The notes: generated by a model not told the origin, from the letters alone. DNA of 21,015 nt from VAZQ01 sp035300505 (GCA_035300505.1 DATGVJ010000187.1:1-21015); one strand, 5' to 3'. Shown: positions 1 through 7,963, counted from the first letter of the stretch. Program-made: numbers and translations.

Positions 1-2
1 GG

Positions 3-215
3 AACGTCCGCCAAGAGTTCACCAGACAGAGCGACGAGGAGAATAGAATTTATTACGAGCCGCGCTGCGTCGAAGGAAACTATGCCTTGCCGGGCCAGCT
101 CCGCGGACGGCGCGTGGAAGAGCGCGCCTTTGCAGAGGGGCAAGGTCCCGATCCGAGGACCAAGGACAGCCAAGATCGCGTGTTATCCATTCGACTGGAT
201 CCGTTATTGCAGTAG
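3..215 (+). CDS. C-terminal part of an unidentified protein (5' end outside window)
   Basis: An open frame runs in from the left edge and stops at TAG 213-215, giving 70 residues with no start codon in view. It contains a compact run with coding character, including the stretch YYEPRCVEGNYALPGQL followed by an arginine-rich segment and AFAEGQGPDP. This resembles the C-terminal tail (an E-x-x-C-x-E-G-N-Y pattern) that I associate with secreted hypothetical proteins of soil bacteria, but I cannot name the family with certainty and assign no function. The opposite strand also has an open frame across 19-267, but its composition is poor and it is probably a shadow. No further coding signal follows for about 135 bases. 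The main alternative is that this is a decayed remnant, since the neighbouring metallophosphoesterase is broken. Confidence 0.45.
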   Translation, partial: NVRQEFTRQSDEENRIYYEPRCVEGNYALPGQLRGRRVEERAFAEGQGPDPRTKDSQDRVLSIRLDPLLQ

Positions 216-352
216 CGCACAGAAAGGGGGGCGACTTCCGGATCGGGTCATCGGCTGAAATGCTCAAGGCGAGGATAACTTTTCCGGTGTTCGGCCAATA
301 GCTTCCGTGGCTGGAGGGTGGCGGCTACGGGGACAACGGGCCAACAGCAGAC

Positions 353-828
353 CTACTTATCCCGTTCAACCCAACCAGTAGCAATCGCGCTCGCCCAAGC
401 GAGCATTCCCTTACTGCGGGCCAGTGCAGCCATGGCCGTGTTATCGTAGGGTACGTACCGGATGGTAGCGGACCAGCCTCCTCTGGTACGCTCCAAAATT
501 GCGTAGCAGGCATGAGGCGTGCCAACCTCGACCACGTAAGAAACGGGCGCTTGCCCGTCGTAACCAGGCAGCCCTACGCTGCCGGGATTTACGATCATTC
601 GCCCATCCCTCAGGCGAATCACTCTCGGGATGTGAGTGTGTCCGCAGAGGATGAGCTGGGCGTTGATTCCTTCAGCTCCAGCCTCAATAGCGTCGATAGA
701 CTCGCGCGTACACCGCCGTCGATGGTTACGTAGTCGAGCCAAAAAGCAGTGTCGTCCCTCGGAGATGCGTGGCAAAGGAACACCTCTTCTCGATGCATAA
801 GCGTGGGTGGCATGCTAGCTCTTCCCAT
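353..828 (-). pseudogene. Frameshifted, N-terminally truncated metallophosphoesterase (YfcE/MJ0936-like)
   Basis: Two overlapping minus-strand frames together give the C-terminal two thirds of a calcineurin-like phosphoesterase of the YfcE type. The upstream frame (about 828 to 706) reads PPTLMHREEVFLCHASP and then a DDT..WLDYVT segment. The downstream frame (about 703 to 353) reads IDAIEAGAEGINAQLILCGHTHIPR, then IVNPGSVGLPGYD and a C-terminus ending GWVERDK. Joining them requires restoring one base in the CGCGCG run near 703-708. The metal-binding GHTH motif and the LCHASP strand are kept. The N-terminal D-x-H and GNHD motifs, which supply the other metal ligands, are absent upstream in all three minus frames, so a functional enzyme is unlikely. 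A sequencing error could explain the frameshift but not the missing N-terminus. Confidence 0.75.
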
Positions 829-1070
829 TCCGGATTGCCGATGACGTGCCCTGTGCGGGAAGATGCAGGAGGAGCGGTTTGCTTTAGCTGCACTTTTTAG
901 AAGCGCCCGCAAGCTGAATGTCAAATCGGCGCTGTTCGAATAAATACCGTCATCTCAATAGCGTAAGCAAGCGATGCTGCCGATCCGAGTCGAGGCCTTT
1001 TTGGTAGCCAAAGTGAAGCATAGGTTGAAGGCCGCCCGGTGCGGCCACCATCGCAGCTCGTATGCCTCCT

Positions 1071-1120
1071 CGCTCGCACATGAACGCACAAGATCGCACA
1101 CAATCGCACAAGATCGCACA
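1071..1120. repeat. Five tandem 10-bp units (consensus nnATCGCACA)
   Basis: Five units of exactly 10 bases follow one another: CGCTCGCACA, TGAACGCACA, AGATCGCACA, CAATCGCACA, AGATCGCACA. All share CGCACA in the same phase. The period is close to one turn of the DNA helix, so any protein bound to successive units would sit on nearly the same face. A four-unit array of the same motif lies in the opposite orientation at 20461-20500. Confidence 0.8.
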
Positions 1121-1306
1121 ACCATTCCGCTTGATCATTCCTGCATTCAATGTTTGTTGTGATCCAACTCGGTAACAGGGTGCGCGAAGGCACTTTCTAT
1201 GCCGAGGCGGAGAACGCACGATGACGGCGCGACCGGCGCCGTAAAACAAACGGACGGCAGAGCTATGTGTCAATTCAATTCGCCGAAACGGCAAAAAATA
1301 AGGCCC

Positions 1307-1337
1307 GTTTTTTACGGAACGAAGCCAACGGGGGATT
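1307..1337 (+). repeat. Dispersed element, copy 1 (degenerate left part)
   Basis: This copy shares the right part AACGAAGCCAACGGGGGATT with the other two copies. The palindromic GTTTTGGCCAAAAC core is degenerate here and reads GTTTTTTACGGAAC. It lies 220 bases upstream of the better-preserved copy at 1527-1557 and in the same orientation. Confidence 0.5.
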
Positions 1338-1526
1338 TGCGTGTGATTTCAAGGAAGCAAAAATGAACGATGCCGTGATGGCACAAGACACGCTGGGCTG
1401 CGCGCGGAGCTATGTCAGTCCCTCGCTGCTCGAAACAGTCGTGGCCGCGCTAACACACCCTGCGGAGCGACGCACGCCCCGGGAAGCGACGCGTGCGTTG
1501 AATTCATCTGCCAAACGAGGCCAAAC

Positions 1527-1557
1527 GTTTTGGCCAAAACGAACCCAACAAGGGATT
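1527..1557 (+). repeat. Dispersed element, copy 2, with 16-bp palindrome
   Basis: Contains GTTTTGGCCAAAACGAACCC followed by AACAAGGGATT. With one base on the left (1526) it forms the perfect palindrome CGTTTTGGCCAAAACG. The core and the following AACGAA-CCAA recur inverted at 20181-20213. It ends 27 bases before the proposed hyuA start, so it lies in the probable 5' untranslated or promoter region. Confidence 0.65.
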
Positions 1558-1583
1558 CTGGTCTTGATTCAAGGAGCGCGCTC

Positions 1584-3647
1584 TTGTCACTCGTAATCGC
1601 GCTTGATATTGGCGGAACCTTCACCGACCTCGTCGCCTTCGATCTTGCCACCGGCGCGGTGCATCAGGCCAAGAGTTCGACCACGCCTTATGATCTCGCG
1701 GTCGGAATTCGGGAAACGCTTGACAAGAGCGGTCTTGCGATCGGGACTGCCGACACCTTCATCCATGGCTCCACGGTCGCCATCAATACGGCGATCGAGC
1801 GGACCGGCGCCCGCACCGCGCTCCTGACCACGCAGGGCATGCGCGACGTCTACCAGATCGGCCGCGGCAATCGGCCGGAGGCCTATAATTTTCATTTCAA
1901 GCGCCCCGAACCCTATGTGCCGCGACACCTGACGTTTGAACTCAAGGAACGGCTCAATGCGTCGGGCAACGTCATCGTGCCGCTCGATGTCGACAATGCG
2001 CGCGCGGTGGCGCAGCAACTGCGCGAACTGGATGTCGAAGCGGTCGCGGTGTGTCTCATTCACGCCTGGGCCAATCCGGCACACGAACAGGCGGCGGGCG
2101 AATGTATCAGTCAGGAAGCGCCACAGTTTTATCGCTCGCTCTCCCACGAAATCCTGCGCGAGTATCGCGAATATGAGCGCACATCGACCACGGTGCTCAA
2201 CGCCTATGTGGGCCCACGCGTCGCGCGCTATCTTGATGATCTCGAACGCCTGCTCGTGGCGGGCGGCTTCAAAGGACAGTTCCTGATCATGCAGTCGAAC
2301 GGTGGCAGCATGTCGCCCGCAACCGCCAAGAAAATACCCGTCGCCACGATGGAGTCAGGGCCGGTCGGCGGCATTATCGCGGCGGCCGAGGCGACGCGCG
2401 ACCTTGGGCTTCGCAACGCCATTGCGTTCGACATGGGTGGGACGACTGCAAAAGTAAGCCTCGTCCAGGACAACGAACCCGATATTGCACAAGGCTATTT
2501 CATCGGCGGCGCCGCGCGTGGCCATCCCGTGATGTATCCGGTTGTCGATATCGTCGAGGTCGGCGCCGGCGGCGGCAGCATCGCCTGGATCGACGAGGTT
2601 GGCGCGCTCAAAGTGGGGCCGCGCAGCACCGGCGGCCATCCGGGACCCGTGTGTTACAGTCAGGGCGGCAAGGAGCCGACCGTCACCGACGCCAATGTGG
2701 CGCTTGGCCGGTTGGGCGCGACGCGGTTCCTTGGCGGCGAAATGCCGCTCGATGTTGCGGGTGCGCGCGAGGCGATCCGAGCCAAGATCGCCGAGCCGCT
2801 CGGCCTCACCATCGAGGCAGCCGCGCTCGGCATCATCCGCATTGCGATTGCGGAAATGTCGCTCGCGGTGCGATCGGTGTCGATCGCGCGCGGTTATGAC
2901 CCGCGTGATTTTGCGCTGGTGGCATTTGGCGGCGCCGGCCCCCTCCACGCCGCCGAGATCGCCCGCGAACTGCACATCCCGACCGTCATTGTGCCGCGCC
3001 TGCCGGGGCACTTCTCGGCCTTCGGAATGCTGCTCGCCGACCTGCGCCACGACTATGTCCGCACTTATTACAAGCCGCTGGCCGATTGCGACTTTGACAC
3101 AATGACTTCGATTTTCGAGGCTATGGTCCAGGAAGGGGCCGATCTGCTCGCCAGCGAAGGCATGCGCCCGGAACAGATGCGCTTCGAACGGTTCCTCGAC
3201 ATGCGCTATGTCGGCCAGGAATTCCCGATTCAGACCCGGATAGACGCGAATGACCTCAAAGCGCGCGACCGCGCCCTGTTGCGCGCCGCGTTCGATCGCA
3301 TTCATGATCGCCGCTTTGGTCATCAAGCCGTCGACGAGCCGGTCGAAGTCGTGAACCTGCGCCTGACCGCATTCGGGCGCCGCCGGCGATCACAGTTTCC
3401 GAAACTCGGCGAGACGAAAAGCGCCGTTACGCAAACCACAGCAGAGCGACGGAATATCGTGCTGAGCAACGCCGACATACCGATCTCGTGCGCGATCCAC
3501 GATCGAGAACATCTGCATGGGGGCCAAGAAATCGCGGGACCGGCGGTCATCACGGAATATGCCTCCACCACCCTGTTGTTCGGGGACGATCGATTAAATG
3601 TCGCGACAAGTGGAGAGTTGATCATTCGTGTCGGGGAAGGCCCGTGA
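1584..3647 (+). CDS. hyuA: Hydantoinase/oxoprolinase family subunit A (HyuA-like)
   Basis: The 687-residue product is the ATP-binding subunit of the hydantoinase A/oxoprolinase family. Members couple ATP hydrolysis to opening of cyclic amides such as 5-oxoproline and N-methylhydantoin, or to carboxylation of acetone or acetophenone. The N-terminal phosphate-binding motif ALDIGGTFTD (residues 6-15), the central MESGPVGG, and FDMGGTTAKVSL are all visible, and the length fits bacterial HyuA. I chose TTG at 1584 because AAGGAG (1571-1576) lies seven bases upstream and the protein then begins directly before the first beta strand. A TTG further upstream (1530) has no such site and falls inside a repeat. 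The gene overlaps hyuB by four bases. The substrate cannot be deduced. No acetone-carboxylase small subunit follows, which argues weakly against a carboxylase. Confidence 0.9.
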   Translation: MSLVIALDIGGTFTDLVAFDLATGAVHQAKSSTTPYDLAVGIRETLDKSGLAIGTADTFIHGSTVAINTAIERTGARTALLTTQGMRDVYQIGRGNRPEAYNFHFKRPEPYVPRHLTFELKERLNASGNVIVPLDVDNARAVAQQLRELDVEAVAVCLIHAWANPAHEQAAGECISQEAPQFYRSLSHEILREYREYERTSTTVLNAYVGPRVARYLDDLERLLVAGGFKGQFLIMQSNGGSMSPATAKKIPVATMESGPVGGIIAAAEATRDLGLRNAIAFDMGGTTAKVSLVQDNEPDIAQGYFIGGAARGHPVMYPVVDIVEVGAGGGSIAWIDEVGALKVGPRSTGGHPGPVCYSQGGKEPTVTDANVALGRLGATRFLGGEMPLDVAGAREAIRAKIAEPLGLTIEAAALGIIRIAIAEMSLAVRSVSIARGYDPRDFALVAFGGAGPLHAAEIARELHIPTVIVPRLPGHFSAFGMLLADLRHDYVRTYYKPLADCDFDTMTSIFEAMVQEGADLLASEGMRPEQMRFERFLDMRYVGQEFPIQTRIDANDLKARDRALLRAAFDRIHDRRFGHQAVDEPVEVVNLRLTAFGRRRRSQFPKLGETKSAVTQTTAERRNIVLSNADIPISCAIHDREHLHGGQEIAGPAVITEYASTTLLFGDDRLNVATSGELIIRVGEGP

Positions 3648-5431
3648 GCAATAGCACCCAAAAACTCGATCCCGTTACGCTGGAAGTGCTCCGCAATGCC
3701 TTGCCGGCGATCGCCGCCGATATGGCGGTCGACCTGCAGCGCACGTCCTACAACATGATGATCTACGAAGTGCAGGATTATTGCTGCGCGCTGCTTGACG
3801 CGGATGGGCAGTTGATCGCGCAGAACATCGGCGGCGTGTCGCACTTCGTGGCCGACCTTGGCGTCGTCATCCGCGACGCTGTCACGCGCTACGGCAGGAC
3901 CGGTTTCAAGCCCGGAGACGTCATCATCACCAATCACCAGCGCGTCGCCGGCCAGCATCTCAACAATGTGTGCATTTTTACGCCGTTCTTTTTCGATGGC
4001 GCCTTGCAGTCCTTTGCGATCGTGCGCGCCCATTGGGTCGATATCGGCGGGATGAGCACGGGCTTTAGCGCCGCAACGCTCGTCAACGATCCCTGGATGG
4101 AAGGGCTGCAACTCGACCAGATCAAGATCTACGAGGCGGGCATCCCGGACGAGAAAGTGTTGCGCCTCATCCGCGACAACATCCGCTTTCCGGATGCCTC
4201 GATGGGAGATCTCCGCTCCCAGATGGCTGCCTGCAAGCTCGCCGAGCGGCGGCTCGAGGAATTGTTCAGTCGCTATGGACTTAAGACCATTCATGCCGCG
4301 ATCGCGCGCATATTCGACGAGACGGAACGAAAATGCCGGCGCGTCGTGCGCGACATTCCGGACGGAACCTACGAGGCGGAATCGTTTCTCGATCCCGACG
4401 GCCCCGACAAGAGCATGACGGTGCCGATCCGCGTAAAGGTGATCGTTTCCGGCGACGATATGACCATCGATCTCACCGCTTGTTCCGCCCAACGCAAGAG
4501 CGCGCTTAATTCGCGCACGCTCGCGGGCGCCTATATCGCCTACAAGGGCATCACGGGCCCGCTCGACGGCGTCAATGAGGGCTCCTTCCGCGCGCTCAAG
4601 GTCGAGATCCAGGAAGGCAATATCATGATGGCGGCGTTCCCGGCCGCGATGGCGGGATGGAGCCGCGTGCTGCCGACCGTCATCGACACCATCCTCAAGG
4701 CGCTCGCGCCGGCACTGCCGGATTTCGTTCCGGCCGCGCATCAAGGTACGCTCGGTGGCTCCATGACATTCTTTGGAACCTATCCCGACTTCGGGACCGA
4801 TCCGGGGCGCGGGCGGAATTTCGTGCTGCAGACCATCGAAGGCGGCGGCTGGGGCGGCCGCCCGAATGCGGACGGCGAATCCGCCTGCGTGTCGGTGTGC
4901 CAGGGCGATGTGCGCAATTCTCCGGTCGAGACGATCGAACTCAAGACGCCTGTGATTGTCGATAAACGTTCGCTTCGCAACGGGTCCGGCGGACCCGGCA
5001 AGTATCGTGGCGGACTTGGGATCGAGACTCAAATGACCAATCTCATGGAAGGCCGCTGGAGCCTGAGCAATGCGGGCCGCCGCATCTGTACGCCCTGGGG
5101 CATCGCGGGCGGCCGCAATGGCGGCGGCTCGCGCAACTTCATGCGCGGTCCCGGCGAGGCTGAATTCACCGCGATGGATCCGGTGCGCACGCTGGCGGCA
5201 CCGGATTCCTCCGTCATGGTCTCGACCGGCGGCGGCGGCGGCTGGGGCGACCCGCTGGAACGTGATCCGGCCCGCGTGCGTCACGATGTGTTGGAGGAAT
5301 ACGTTGCGGCTGAGGCGGCGCGCGCGGATTATGGCGTGGTGATCGATGCCAAGACGATGGTGGTTGACGAGGTGGCGACACAGGCGCTGCGGGCACGGAT
5401 GCGGGCGGAGCGTGGGGGCAATCATGTATGA
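3644..5431 (+). CDS. hyuB: Hydantoinase/oxoprolinase family subunit B (HyuB-like)
   Basis: The 595-residue partner of HyuA, expected to form a cytoplasmic complex with it. Family features include LDPVTLEVLRNAL at the N-terminus, GDVIITNHQ, the AHWVDIGG segment (commonly AHH-x-DVGG, so one His is replaced by Trp here), FPDASMGDLRSQ, GTLGGSMTFFG, GGGWGGRP, and the glycine-rich C-terminal GGGGGWGDPLERDP. The GTG start at 3644 overlaps the hyuA stop in a GTGA junction, which indicates translational coupling. An open frame extends 156 bases further upstream but lies inside hyuA and is not needed. The gene ends 10 bases before a large inverted repeat. The substrate is unknown. The family is clear, but the choice between hydantoinase, oxoprolinase and carboxylase is not. 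Confidence 0.9.
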   Translation: MSNSTQKLDPVTLEVLRNALPAIAADMAVDLQRTSYNMMIYEVQDYCCALLDADGQLIAQNIGGVSHFVADLGVVIRDAVTRYGRTGFKPGDVIITNHQRVAGQHLNNVCIFTPFFFDGALQSFAIVRAHWVDIGGMSTGFSAATLVNDPWMEGLQLDQIKIYEAGIPDEKVLRLIRDNIRFPDASMGDLRSQMAACKLAERRLEELFSRYGLKTIHAAIARIFDETERKCRRVVRDIPDGTYEAESFLDPDGPDKSMTVPIRVKVIVSGDDMTIDLTACSAQRKSALNSRTLAGAYIAYKGITGPLDGVNEGSFRALKVEIQEGNIMMAAFPAAMAGWSRVLPTVIDTILKALAPALPDFVPAAHQGTLGGSMTFFGTYPDFGTDPGRGRNFVLQTIEGGGWGGRPNADGESACVSVCQGDVRNSPVETIELKTPVIVDKRSLRNGSGGPGKYRGGLGIETQMTNLMEGRWSLSNAGRRICTPWGIAGGRNGGGSRNFMRGPGEAEFTAMDPVRTLAAPDSSVMVSTGGGGGWGDPLERDPARVRHDVLEEYVAAEAARADYGVVIDAKTMVVDEVATQALRARMRAERGGNHV

Positions 5432-5440
5432 GCGGGTTGT

Positions 5441-5586
5441 CACCTCTCCCCGCTCTTCGGCGGCTTGCGCCGCGGCGGGGAGAGGTCGGGTGAGGGGCAG
5501 CCACAAACTCGGTCACGGCGTATTGCTGCCCCTCATCCCAACCTTCTCCCCGCCGCGGCGCAAGCCGCCGAAGCGCGGGGAGAAGG
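5441..5586. repeat. Large inverted repeat (two ~60-bp arms, 25-base loop) inside the operon
   Basis: The left arm (5441-5500) and right arm (5526-5586) are near-perfect reverse complements. Both carry CGGCGGCTTGCGCCGCGGCG and its complement, flanked by CTCCCCGC and the GAGGGGCAG ends, and they are separated by 25 bases. As RNA this would fold into a very stable hairpin between hyuB and the next gene. The composition resembles the mobile palindromic intergenic repeats common in rhizobial genomes; that assignment is from memory. It lacks a T-run, so it is not a classical terminator, but it could stabilise the upstream message or weaken downstream expression. Confidence 0.85.
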
Positions 5587-5636
5587 AGCACACCGTGCTC
5601 GCCTTACGTCCATTGGCACCAATGCGGATTAGAGGC

Positions 5637-6776
5637 ATGACTCAAGCAGAAATCATAACACAGGATCTCGCCAATCGCATTGCACGCGTGCAGGCGCGCA
5701 TGTGCGAGCGCGGGCTCAAGAGCCTGATTGTGTACTTCAACGGCCAGCACTACATGCTGCGCTTCAATCCCCTCCTCTACTTGAGCGACTACAAGACGCT
5801 TGGTCCATCGTTTCTCTTCCTGCGCCACGAAGGCGGGCCATCGCTCCTCATCTCGCCCGACTGGGATTTGGCGCGCGCCGTGGAAGAAGGACCTTGCGCC
5901 ACCATCCGCGCCGTACCGCAAGAGGCGCTCGCGACCACCGCTGCCGAATTTGCCAAAACACTACCGAGGCCGCTTGCGCTGTCAGGCCGCGAACACATGA
6001 CACTTAATTTCAGCCGGCAGTTTCTGCCCCTGATCGATCAAGATGTGCGTGACGCCGGCGATATCGTGACCGACCTCGTCGCAACCCGAACCGACATCGA
6101 ACTCGCGCGTGTCACCAGGGCCGCTGCAATCGCAGACGAAGGATTTCGCGCCTTGCGCGACGCCGCGCGCGTCGGCATGCGGGAATATGAGCTTGCGGCC
6201 CAAGTCGAACACGCCATGCAATGCGCCGGCTCGGATGACAATTATGGTCTCCTTGGCGCCGGTAGTCATAACCTTGCGGTGCGCGCGCCCACCGATCGCC
6301 GCATCGAAGAAGGCGATCTCATCATTGGCGAGATCACGCCCTGCTATCGCGGCTACTTCGCGCAGCTCTGCCGGACGCTGGTGCTCGGAACCCCGAGCGC
6401 ATTGCAGCTTGAGAAATACGATCTGTTAATGCGTGCCGAGGACGCCGGCTTTGCGGCCGCGCTGCCGGGGCGGCCGGCGAGCGACATTGCCCGCGCCGTC
6501 AATGGAGTGATCGGTGCCGCGGGTTATGCAGAATATTGCCGCCAGCCCTATATGCGCACGCGCGGACATGGCCTTGGCTTTGGCGGCGTCGTGCCGAGCG
6601 ACGTGACGGAAAGTGCAGGACCTGCGCTCGCGCTCAACATGACCATGGTCATTCACCCCAACCAATATATCCCGCAGACCGGCTACATGATGCTGGGCGA
6701 CACCGTGGTGATCGAGGCCGGGGGCCCGCGGGCACTGACCACAACACCTCGGCAATTGTTCTCCAAGAAATCGTAA
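5637..6776 (+). CDS. M24 (creatinase/aminopeptidase P fold) protein 1, metal site degenerate
   Basis: A 379-residue protein with the two-domain M24 layout: an N-terminal creatinase-like domain (about 1-155) and a C-terminal pita-bread domain (about 160-375). The family includes Xaa-Pro aminopeptidases, methionine aminopeptidases and the metal-independent creatinase. Of the five usual metal ligands (Asp, Asp, His, Glu, Glu) only His311 in GHGLG is kept. The other positions read Glu232, Gln243, His340 and Gly354, so a normal dinuclear metal site is not expected. SHN near residue 204 recalls the catalytic His region of creatinase, but creatinase's active-site Glu is a Cys here. The start is uncertain. 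ATG 5637 gives the family-like N-terminus, whereas GTG 5595 has the best ribosome site (AGAAGGAG, partly made by the inverted repeat) and would add 14 residues. It lies 14 bases upstream of the second M24 gene. Confidence 0.8.
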   Translation: MTQAEIITQDLANRIARVQARMCERGLKSLIVYFNGQHYMLRFNPLLYLSDYKTLGPSFLFLRHEGGPSLLISPDWDLARAVEEGPCATIRAVPQEALATTAAEFAKTLPRPLALSGREHMTLNFSRQFLPLIDQDVRDAGDIVTDLVATRTDIELARVTRAAAIADEGFRALRDAARVGMREYELAAQVEHAMQCAGSDDNYGLLGAGSHNLAVRAPTDRRIEEGDLIIGEITPCYRGYFAQLCRTLVLGTPSALQLEKYDLLMRAEDAGFAAALPGRPASDIARAVNGVIGAAGYAEYCRQPYMRTRGHGLGFGGVVPSDVTESAGPALALNMTMVIHPNQYIPQTGYMMLGDTVVIEAGGPRALTTTPRQLFSKKS

Positions 6777-6790
6777 CGAGGCGGCCAAAC

Positions 6791-7963
6791 ATGCGCACCA
6801 TGCATCCAGTGCTCAAGCGCGGCGGCCTGTTCTGGGACCGGGAACTTCTGCCGCCTGCCTGCTATGCGCAACGTTTCGCGCGCATCAAGGCGCTGATTGA
6901 CGAAAGCCAAGACGACGCCTGGCTTCTCTATGGCGACGTCGAGCGCTACGGCCACGTTGCCTGGTTCAGCAATTTCCTGCCGCGTACGCGATCTGCCCTC
7001 GCCCTGGTGCCGCGCGAGGACGATCCCGCAATCCTGCTCAGCGTCGGCCAACGCGACATCCCAGCCGCAAAAACGCTGACCTGGATCGATGATGTGCGCC
7101 CCTTCTCGAAACTTGGGACGCAGCTTTGCGCCTTGATCAAGGACAAGGGCCTCACGCGCGCGTGCTTTGGACTCGTGGGTGTCGAGGAGCAACTCGCGCT
7201 CGCTGATTGGACCGACATCACGGCCGGGCTTCCCGATGCGCGATGGGAGACCCGTACCGAAGCCGTGTCGCGCTTGCGTCAATCGAAAGACGAGTGGGAA
7301 CTTGCAGCGCTGCGGCGATCGGCTGCCGCCGTGAGGGCCGCGCTTGATTTGGTTGCAGATATCGCGCGTCCCGGCATGACGACGCGCGAACTTGGCGCCG
7401 CAGCCGATCGCGTGTTGCGGTGTCGTGCCGCGGAGGATGTCCGTATTCTCATCGCTGGCGGCGCACAATGCGGCGCGTCATTGCGTCCGCCGGATGATCA
7501 GGTCGTGCAGGCCGGAGACACGATCATGGTTTACGTGACCGGCGAAGTGCAACGCTATTGGGCGGAAGGTGCGCGGACGTTTACACTCGGTCCCGCCTCC
7601 CCGACGCTGCTCGTGCTCGCCGCACGCGCGGCTGAGGCGCTTGCCGCTATGCGCAGAGCGGCCGTGCCGGGAGCATCGGTGTCAGATATCTGGGCGCGGG
7701 CCAATGCCGCATTGGATGATCCCGAATTGCGCGCGTCCGCCAATGCCTATGGGCTCGGTCACGGCATCGGCCTCGACGCCGAAGAAGCGCCGTTCATCAC
7801 CACGGGCAGCAATGAACTTCTCGTCGAGGGCGCGACACTCGCGCTCCGTATCATCGGGCATAGAGCCGGCCACGGCATCGCGCTCGGCGAGATGATCGTC
7901 GTTCGCGCCCGTGGCGCGGACATTCTCATTGAATCATCGGGACCGGTCTTATGCGCGCGATAA
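6791..7963 (+). CDS. M24 (creatinase/aminopeptidase P fold) protein 2, metal site degenerate
   Basis: A 390-residue protein of the same two-domain fold as its upstream neighbour but clearly diverged from it. The N-terminal domain covers about 1-165 and the catalytic-fold domain about 175-385. GLGHGIGLDAEEAP supplies the conserved His324. The other four metal positions read Tyr248, Glu259, Ile355 and Gly366 in place of Asp, Asp, Glu and Glu, so it is unlikely to be a metallopeptidase. ATG 6791 is preceded by AACGAGG at a suitable distance. Its end overlaps the solute-binding-protein gene by 13 bases. M24 proteins are usually dimers, so the two neighbours might form a heterodimer; this is inference. 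It may be a metal-independent hydrolase, a lyase or a non-catalytic binding subunit. Confidence 0.8.
   Translation: MRTMHPVLKRGGLFWDRELLPPACYAQRFARIKALIDESQDDAWLLYGDVERYGHVAWFSNFLPRTRSALALVPREDDPAILLSVGQRDIPAAKTLTWIDDVRPFSKLGTQLCALIKDKGLTRACFGLVGVEEQLALADWTDITAGLPDARWETRTEAVSRLRQSKDEWELAALRRSAAAVRAALDLVADIARPGMTTRELGAAADRVLRCRAAEDVRILIAGGAQCGASLRPPDDQVVQAGDTIMVYVTGEVQRYWAEGARTFTLGPASPTLLVLAARAAEALAAMRRAAVPGASVSDIWARANAALDDPELRASANAYGLGHGIGLDAEEAPFITTGSNELLVEGATLALRIIGHRAGHGIALGEMIVVRARGADILIESSGPVLCAR

Larger units (their letters stand above)
829..1583. other. Gene-free left-hand region with dispersed and tandem repeats
   Basis: No reading frame in this 755-base stretch shows recognisable protein character. 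It holds the 10-bp repeat array at 1071-1120, two copies of a dispersed element at 1307-1337 and 1527-1557, and presumably the promoter of the hyuA operon, which I cannot place with confidence. Several short open frames cross it, but their composition is low-quality and none has a convincing ribosome binding site. Confidence 0.5.

Noticed and set aside
1526..1541. Perfect 16-bp palindrome CGTTTTGGCCAAAACG just upstream of hyuA, considered as an operator for the hyu operon.
   Set aside because: The same core occurs inverted at 20200-20213 next to no related gene, so it belongs to a dispersed repeat. A regulatory role is possible but not supported.
1267..1596. A 109-codon plus-strand open frame upstream of hyuA.
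   Set aside because: It runs through two copies of a non-coding repeat, overlaps the hyuA start and has no family resemblance.
3323..5506. A 727-codon minus-strand open frame across the 3' end of hyuA and hyuB.
   Set aside because: It is antisense to two clear family members, is rich in His, Arg and Ala as expected for a shadow in GC-rich DNA, and has no recognisable domain.
5637..7963. Annotation of the two M24-fold genes as creatinase or Xaa-Pro aminopeptidase.
   Set aside because: Most metal ligands of the peptidases are missing, and creatinase's catalytic Glu is replaced by Cys in the first protein. Only the fold can be claimed.
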